Positions 30,680-35,337 of a stretch of DNA of 35,337 bases are shown here, in pieces. Each line of letters starts with the position of its first letter. Position 1 is the first letter of the stretch. The stretch is from contig JALVXV010000194.1 in NCBI GenBank assembly GCA_027038235.1, forward strand, positions 1 through 35,337, written 5' to 3'. Below the pieces are notes generated by a model. That model made no database searches. It was given only the letters and a program-made list of their open reading frames with translations, and was not told the DNA's origin. A program made the position numbers and the translations under genes. The stretch comes from Campylobacterales bacterium (GTDB lineage: Bacteria; Campylobacterota; Campylobacteria; Campylobacterales; JALSKU01).

Positions 30680-32031
30680 TAACACTAAAAGAGGCTCTAG
30701 CTTTGGATAAAGAGGATATAAAAGAGCTTAGAAAAGATTTGCTAAAGAAAATAGAAGAAAAAAAAGAGCTAGGAGCTTATGTAGAGCAGTTAACTAGTAG
30801 TGAATTATCTATAAGCGGGGAGGGAATACCAATAGCTATAAAAGATAATATCCAAGTAAAAAACTGGAATGTAACTTGTGCATCAAACATACTTCAAGGA
30901 TATGTTGCTCCATATGATGCTGGAGTGATAGAAAAGCTAAAAGAGGCTGGGCTATCTCCATTTGGTAGGACAAATATGGATGAGTTTGCTATGGGAAGCT
31001 CTACTGAGACCTCATTTTATGGAAAGACCAAAAACCCCTACGATTTGGAGTGTGTCCCAGGAGGTAGTAGCGGAGGAAGTGCTGCAGCAGTTGGTGGTGG
31101 CATAGCTATAGCCGCTCTTGGGAGTGATACTGGAGGCAGTATAAGACAACCTGCAGCATTTTGTGGATGTGTAGGGATGAAACCTACATATTCAAGAGTA
31201 AGCAGGTATGGCCTAAGTGCTTTTTCAAGCTCCCTAGATCAAATAGGCACATTTACCCAAAATGTTGAGGATGCAGCTTTACTTTATGACATCATAAGCG
31301 GATATGACAAAAGAGACTCAACTAGTGCAAATATAGAGTATAAGCCTACTGCACCCAATCTCAATAGTGATAGAAAATTTACCATAGCAGTTATAAAAAA
31401 CTATCTTGAAGAGGCAGATGAAGAGGTAAGAAAAAAGCTTGAAGAGTCTATAATAGCACTAAAAGAGGCTGGTCATAAAATCATATATAAAAATAGACTA
31501 AATACAAAATATGATGTAGCAACATACTATATCATAGCAACAGCTGAGGCTAGTGCCAATCTAAGTAGATATGATGGTGTAAGATATGGCAATAGAGCAA
31601 AAGCGGATAACTTAAAAGAGTTGTATGCTAGAACTAGAGGTGAGGGCTTTGGAGATGAGGTAAAAAGAAGGATACTTCTTGGAACTTTTGTTTTAAGTAG
31701 TGGATATTATGATGCATACTATATAAAAGCCCAAAAAGCAAGACACCTTATAAAAGATGAATTTGAAGAGATTTTTAAAGAGGCTGATCTTATCTTTGCA
31801 CCTGTTACTCCAAAAACTGCTTTTAAATTTGGTAGCATAAAAGATCCACTTGAAATGTACCTTGAAGATATTTATACCATTGCTGTAAATTTAGCAGGAC
31901 TTCCGGGTATCTCTATACCTGTTGGATTTGATAAAAAAGGGTTACCAATAGGTGCCCAATTTATAGCAAAAGCTTTTGATGAACAGACTTTGTTTGATGG
32001 AGCATTGGCTTTAGAGAAGATATTGAATTAA
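30676..32031 (+). CDS. gatA: Aspartyl/glutamyl-tRNA(Asn/Gln) amidotransferase subunit A
   Basis: GatA supplies ammonia from glutamine to convert Glu-tRNA-Gln (and Asp-tRNA-Asn) to the correct aminoacyl-tRNA. The amidase catalytic triad is present: K56 in IAIKDNIQ, S131 in PGGSSGGSAAA and S155 in GSDTGGSIRQPA, with the same spacings as in characterised GatA. The length is 451 residues. The start is GTG with GGAG upstream, overlapping the small membrane gene by 4 bp. gatB and gatC are elsewhere, as is usual in this phylum. Confidence 0.97.
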   Translation: MITLKEALALDKEDIKELRKDLLKKIEEKKELGAYVEQLTSSELSISGEGIPIAIKDNIQVKNWNVTCASNILQGYVAPYDAGVIEKLKEAGLSPFGRTNMDEFAMGSSTETSFYGKTKNPYDLECVPGGSSGGSAAAVGGGIAIAALGSDTGGSIRQPAAFCGCVGMKPTYSRVSRYGLSAFSSSLDQIGTFTQNVEDAALLYDIISGYDKRDSTSANIEYKPTAPNLNSDRKFTIAVIKNYLEEADEEVRKKLEESIIALKEAGHKIIYKNRLNTKYDVATYYIIATAEASANLSRYDGVRYGNRAKADNLKELYARTRGEGFGDEVKRRILLGTFVLSSGYYDAYYIKAQKARHLIKDEFEEIFKEADLIFAPVTPKTAFKFGSIKDPLEMYLEDIYTIAVNLAGLPGISIPVGFDKKGLPIGAQFIAKAFDEQTLFDGALALEKILN

Positions 32032-32112
32032 GGGGTAAAGGAGTAAAGGGGTAAAGGAGTAAAGATGATTTTTTGTTTTCTTTACCCCTTTACCCCTATC
32101 CTACTTTACCCC
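32032..32112. repeat. Octamer-array inverted repeat between gatA and guaB
   Basis: The left arm (32032-32063) is two perfect tandem copies of the 16-mer GGGGTAAAGGAGTAAA, that is four GG(G/A)GTAAA octamers. The right arm (32081-32112) is four octamers on the other strand: TTTACCCC, TTTACCCC, TATCCTAC, TTTACCCC. A 17-nt loop separates them, so the RNA could form a long imperfect stem. It begins one base after the gatA stop codon and ends 20 bp before the guaB start. Confidence 0.88.
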
Positions 32113-32132
32113 TGAAAAAAAAGGGAATGGCG

Positions 32133-33581
32133 ATGAAGATACGAAAAAAAGCTCTTACATTTGAAGATATATTGTTGGTACCTAAGTACTCTGAAGTTTT
32201 ACCAAAAGAGGTAGATGTAAAAACTATGCTTACTAAAAATATCTCTTTAAATATTCCTTTGATTTCAGCAGCTATGGATACTGTTACTGAACATCGTGCA
32301 GCAATAGCTATGGCAAGGCTTGGAGGAATTGGTATCATTCATAAAAATATGGATACAAATTCTCAAGTCTATGAGGTTAAAAAGGTCAAGAAAAATGAGA
32401 GTGGAGTGATCTCAGATCCCATAAAAATAGGACCAAATGCAAAGATAAAAGAGGCACTTGCTATCATGGCTGAATATAAAATTTCTGGTGTTCCAGTAGT
32501 AGATAAAGATGATAAGCTATTGGGAATTTTGACAAATAGAGACCTTAGGTTTGAGAAGGATTTTGAAAAAAGGGTCAAAGAGGATATGACAAAGGCTCCT
32601 TTGATAACAGCTATGAAAGGTACTACCATAGATGAAGCTGAAGAGCTCTTTCATAAAAATAAAGTAGAAAAGATTCCTTTGGTAGATGAAGATGGAAAAC
32701 TTGCTGGACTTATTACTATAAAAGATATAAAAAAGAGAAAAGAGTATCCAAATGCCAATAAAGATAAAGATGGCAGACTAAGAGTAGGAGCTGCTATAGG
32801 TGTAGGTCAAATCAATCGTGCAAAAGCTTTGGTAGAGGCTGGAGTGGATGTATTGGTGCTTGACTCAGCTCATGGTCATTCAAAAGGTATCATTGATACA
32901 GTAAAAATGATTAAAAAAGAGTTAGATATTGATGTTATTGCTGGTAATGTTGCAACAAAAGAGGCTGTCAAAGCTTTAGTTGAAGCTGGAGCGGATGCCA
33001 TAAAAGTTGGAATAGGTCCTGGAAGTATCTGCACTACAAGGATAGTAGCAGGTGTTGGAGTACCACAGATAAGTGCTATAGATGAGTGTAGTGAAGCTGG
33101 AAGAGAGCTTGGAGTACCTATTATTGCAGATGGTGGCATAAGATACTCTGGCGATATTTCAAAAGCTTTAGCAGTTGGAGCTAGTTCTGTTATGATAGGA
33201 AGTTTGTTGGCTGGAACTGATGAGAGTCCGGGTGAGCTTATAATGTATCAAGGAAGACAGTATAAAAATTATAGGGGTATGGGAAGCATTGGAGCTATGC
33301 AAAAAGGGAGTAGCGATAGATACTTCCAAGAGGGAACTGCACAAGAAAAATTGGTACCAGAAGGTATAGAAGGAAGGGTACCTTATAGAGGAAAAGTAGG
33401 CGATGTAGTCCATCAACTTATCGGAGGACTAAGATCATCTATGGGATATGTAGGTGCAAAAGATATAAAAGATTATCAAAAAAGGGCTGAGTTTGTAGAG
33501 ATAACAAGTGCAGGTCTAAAAGAGAGCCATGTGCATGATGTCATGGTAACTAGAGAAGCACCTAATTACCATATTAATTGA
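32133..33581 (+). CDS. guaB: Inosine-5'-monophosphate dehydrogenase
   Basis: GuaB oxidises IMP to XMP, the committed step of GMP synthesis. ALTFEDILLVP opens the protein. The CBS pair occupies about 90-205 (ISGVPVVDKDDKLLGILTNRDLR and EKIPLVDEDGKLAGLITIKD). The catalytic Cys300 is in GIGPGSICTTR. The flap contains GMGSIGAMQKGSSDRYFQ and EGIEGRVPY. I use ATG 32133 because AAGGG (32121-32125) is 7 nt away and family members start there; this gives 482 residues. The longer frame from TTG 32073 would translate the repeat. Confidence 0.97.
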   Translation: MKIRKKALTFEDILLVPKYSEVLPKEVDVKTMLTKNISLNIPLISAAMDTVTEHRAAIAMARLGGIGIIHKNMDTNSQVYEVKKVKKNESGVISDPIKIGPNAKIKEALAIMAEYKISGVPVVDKDDKLLGILTNRDLRFEKDFEKRVKEDMTKAPLITAMKGTTIDEAEELFHKNKVEKIPLVDEDGKLAGLITIKDIKKRKEYPNANKDKDGRLRVGAAIGVGQINRAKALVEAGVDVLVLDSAHGHSKGIIDTVKMIKKELDIDVIAGNVATKEAVKALVEAGADAIKVGIGPGSICTTRIVAGVGVPQISAIDECSEAGRELGVPIIADGGIRYSGDISKALAVGASSVMIGSLLAGTDESPGELIMYQGRQYKNYRGMGSIGAMQKGSSDRYFQEGTAQEKLVPEGIEGRVPYRGKVGDVVHQLIGGLRSSMGYVGAKDIKDYQKRAEFVEITSAGLKESHVHDVMVTREAPNYHIN

Positions 33582-33679
33582 GCCTTTGGCTTGATTGCTT
33601 AGAGCTTAGAGCTTAGGGCGGAGAGCTTTAAGAGGAGGGGTTTTATTAATTGAGCCTTTGGCTTGATTGCTTAGAGCTT
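33572..33679. repeat. 36-bp exact direct repeat spanning the guaB stop
   Basis: Positions 33572-33607 and 33644-33679 are identical over 36 bp, starting TATTAATTGAGCC, with exactly 36 bp between the copies. Copy 1 includes the last guaB codons and its TGA. Each copy contains ATTGAGCC-TTT-GGCTTGAT, an 8-bp stem with two G-T wobbles. Confidence 0.9.
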
Positions 33680-33767
33680 TGAAAGAAAATTTTATTTTAA
33701 GAAGTTTAGTGTTGTGGAGTTGGGCTATAAATTAGCTCTAGGCTCTAAGCTCTTGGCACTAAGCTTC
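33597..33767. repeat. Heptamer-array inverted repeat upstream of metX
   Basis: The left array (33601-33628) reads AGAGCTT, AGAGCTT, AGGGCGG, AGAGCTT. The right array (33733-33767) reads TAGCTCT, AGGCTCT, AAGCTCT, TGGCACT, AAGCTTC. AAGCTCT is the complement of AGAGCTT, so the arrays are inverted to each other across about 100 bp. The region has no gene and fills the guaB-metX gap. Confidence 0.75.
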
Positions 33768-33781
33768 TTCCGCAGGAAGAA
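33765..33781 (+). promoter_or_regulatory. Hairpin covering the metX ribosome-binding site
   Basis: TTCTTCC (33765-33771), loop GCA, GGAAGAA (33775-33781) form a perfect 7-bp stem ending 2 bp before the metX ATG. The Shine-Dalgarno AGGAAG (33774-33779) is almost wholly within it. Such folding would lower translation unless opened; no known riboswitch pattern is recognised. Confidence 0.6.
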
Positions 33782-33783
33782 TC

Positions 33784-34899
33784 ATGACTATAACTACTGC
33801 TAAAAAGCATTTTACTACTCCTTTATATCTTGAGAGTGGTAGGATTTTAGAGCCATACGATATATCGTATGAAACATACGGAGAACTAAATAGCGATAAG
33901 AGCAATGTCATAGTAGTTTGTCATGCACTTACTGGCTCTTGTCATGCTGCAGGATTTTATGAGGGAGATAGAAAGCCTGGTTGGTGGGATGATATGATAG
34001 GGGATGGAAAGTGCATAGATACAAGAAAGTATTTTGTAATATGTACAAATGTTATTGGAAGTTGCTTTGGCTCAACCGGTCCTATGTCGCCTAAATATCC
34101 CTCAAGCGAACCATATAGACTAAGATTTCCTGTAATTACAATAAGCGATATGGTAAAAGCTCAAATAAGTCTTTTTAACTCTCTTGGTATCTATGAGGCT
34201 CATGCAGTTATAGGCGGTTCAATGGGTGGAATGCAAGCACTTTGTTATGCAATAGAGTATCCCAATTTTTCTAAAAGAAATATCATCATTGCTGCAACAC
34301 ATGCAACACAACCTTGGGCTATAGCATTTAATAAAGTTGCAAGAGAGGCTATCATAAAAGATCCTAAATTTAAAGGTGGCATGTATGATGTAGATGAAAT
34401 AAAAGAAAATGGACTTGATGGCTTAGCAATAGGTAGAATGAGTGGGCATATAAGCTACCTAAGTGAAAACTCTATGCAGAAAAAATTTGGAAGAAATTAT
34501 GTTGAGACTGAAGGACTATATGAACTATTTGGTAGATTCCAAGTGGAGAGATACTTAGACTATAATGGATATAACTTTTCAAAGTATTTTGATCCCCTAA
34601 GTTATCTATATATCACAAAAGCTATCAATATCTTTGATGCTAGTAGGAATTATGACTCATTGGAAGACTCACTATCTCACATAAAAGGTAAACTAACTCT
34701 AATCTCTATAAAGAGTGATCAACTATTTTTTAAAGAGGAGATGGAGCAAATTCAAAAGAGTATGGAACAAATAGGCAAAGCCCACCTAGTAGATTATCAC
34801 TGTGTCGATAGCGACTATGGGCATGATGCATTTTTAGTAGAGGTGGATAAGTTCACACCATATATAAGTAAGGCTTTAAGTAGCAACTCTAATCCTTAA
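33784..34899 (+). CDS. metX: Homoserine O-acetyltransferase (or succinyltransferase) MetX
   Basis: This alpha/beta-hydrolase-fold enzyme acylates homoserine to start methionine synthesis. The nucleophile S146 is in IGGSMGGMQA. CHALTGSCHAAG (46-57), GWWDDMIG, TNVIGSCFGSTGP and the C-terminal SDYGHDAFLVE (with the catalytic histidine) match the family. The catalytic aspartate is probably in ISIKSDQLF near 314. Acetyl versus succinyl specificity cannot be decided by eye. The 371-residue length is normal. Its homoserine precursor comes from the pathway opened by lysC. Confidence 0.95.
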   Translation: MTITTAKKHFTTPLYLESGRILEPYDISYETYGELNSDKSNVIVVCHALTGSCHAAGFYEGDRKPGWWDDMIGDGKCIDTRKYFVICTNVIGSCFGSTGPMSPKYPSSEPYRLRFPVITISDMVKAQISLFNSLGIYEAHAVIGGSMGGMQALCYAIEYPNFSKRNIIIAATHATQPWAIAFNKVAREAIIKDPKFKGGMYDVDEIKENGLDGLAIGRMSGHISYLSENSMQKKFGRNYVETEGLYELFGRFQVERYLDYNGYNFSKYFDPLSYLYITKAINIFDASRNYDSLEDSLSHIKGKLTLISIKSDQLFFKEEMEQIQKSMEQIGKAHLVDYHCVDSDYGHDAFLVEVDKFTPYISKALSSNSNP

Positions 34900-35337
34900 T
34901 AAATATATCTTTCAACTTTATACCCTACACCCTTTATACTTTTTATGAAATCCTCTTTAAGTGTCTTTCTAAGTCTGCTTATCTCTGCTCTTATGGTTGG
35001 ATTATCAACTGGTTCTTCATCCCAAACAAAGCTACGAAGTCTATCAAAGGTTACAATACTATCTATATTTAAACTCAATACTTGAATGATTTTAAGCTGC
35101 TTTTTTGTCAATTTTTGCACCTCATCATTATATAGTAGTAACTCTTTCTCTTTAGAAAATGAGTAGTTTTTACTAAGTAAAATATGCTTCCTTTTTTTAT
35201 CCTCTATCAGAGTTGCAACTCTATTTATCCTAAGGGCTAACTCTTTTAGATGAAATGGCTTTTTTATATAATCAGCCGCTCCAAGCTCATAAGCTTTTGT
35301 GATCTCCTCTATCTCTACTAAAGCACTTATATAGATA
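34896..35337 (-). CDS. OmpR/PhoB-family response regulator, C-terminal part (5' end outside window)
   Basis: The minus-strand frame is open from the right edge to TAA at 34898-34896 (146 residues). The first part is the end of a receiver domain: ALVEIEEITKAYELGAADYI-KKPF, with the conserved lysine of the KP(F) motif. After a linker comes a winged-helix domain with LTKKQLKIIQVL, WDEEPVDNPTIRAEISRLRK and IKGVGYKVE, typical of the OmpR class. The phosphorylated aspartate is outside. It overlaps metX tail-to-tail by 4 bp (TTAA). The partner kinase is not visible, so the signal is unknown. Confidence 0.9.
   Translation of the reverse strand, partial: IYISALVEIEEITKAYELGAADYIKKPFHLKELALRINRVATLIEDKKRKHILLSKNYSFSKEKELLLYNDEVQKLTKKQLKIIQVLSLNIDSIVTFDRLRSFVWDEEPVDNPTIRAEISRLRKTLKEDFIKSIKGVGYKVERYIY

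Noticed and set aside
32032..32112. Tandem short repeats that might be a small CRISPR array
   Set aside because: Units are 8 bp with no unique spacers and no cas genes nearby; the inverted right arm does not fit CRISPR.
32073..32132. N-terminal extension of guaB from TTG 32073
   Set aside because: The extra residues are translated octamer repeat (LYPYPTLPL-like) and the normal start at 32133 has a well-spaced AAGGG.

Overview
The window is about 35 kb of AT-rich, gene-dense chromosome from a member of the Campylobacterota (formerly Epsilonproteobacteria). Four observations support this. The order obg-proB ... fmt-birA-parA-parB-atpF'-atpF-atpH-atpA-atpG-atpD-atpC-tolQ-tolR-tolA-tolB-pal-cpoB matches the arrangement I know from Campylobacter, and lysC-hobA-holB-folP matches Helicobacter. 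HobA, the DnaA-binding protein of this lineage, is present. HolB is short and lacks a P-loop. The ATP synthase cluster carries two b-type subunits and lacks atpB and atpE. I cannot name the genus from sequence alone. I saw no phage, IS element, CRISPR or obvious island; this is core genome.

Layout. 1-1023: 3' end of obg and a short proB. 1039-4343 (minus): hemW-tatB-tatC-queA. 4402-11820 (plus): nudH, then lysC-hobA-holB-folP-fmt-birA-parA-parB, linking amino-acid, folate and initiator-tRNA metabolism with replication and segregation. 11951-17707: F1 and stalk genes of ATP synthase, with a strong intrinsic terminator between atpD and atpC. 17714-22288: complete Tol-Pal envelope system. 22546-24465: groES-groEL behind a sigma70 promoter and a CIRCE operator. 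24676-25228 (minus): tRNA operon Lys-Glu-Val-Asp behind a consensus promoter, with a possible 31-codon membrane protein at its end. 25294-27650: cinA, a LysE-type exporter and a six-transmembrane-like protein with an HEGGH motif. 27808-33581: ileS, a 35-codon membrane protein, gatA, guaB. 33784-34899: metX. 34896-35337 (minus): 3' end of an OmpR-family response regulator gene.

The structure not explained by genes is intergenic. Four loci (4877-4974, 9443-9477, 32032-32112, 33572-33781) hold short arrays of 7- or 8-bp units of unrelated sequence. In three of them the array is repeated in inverted orientation across a central loop, giving long imperfect hairpins next to housekeeping genes. They resemble the short tandemly repeated repetitive (STRR) elements described in cyanobacteria, but the inverted layout and the use of several unrelated unit sequences in one genome deserve a survey. 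Other signals are a 24-bp perfect palindrome in the hemW/nudH divergent region, a hairpin hiding the metX ribosome-binding site, and an exact 36-bp duplication spanning the guaB stop codon. I found no clearly new multi-gene system.

Several starts were moved from the longest reading frame because a Shine-Dalgarno site and family N-termini favour internal codons: hemW (TTG 4343), fmt (ATG 8531), groEL (ATG 22831), guaB (ATG 32133). The two small membrane proteins were found by reading the gaps.
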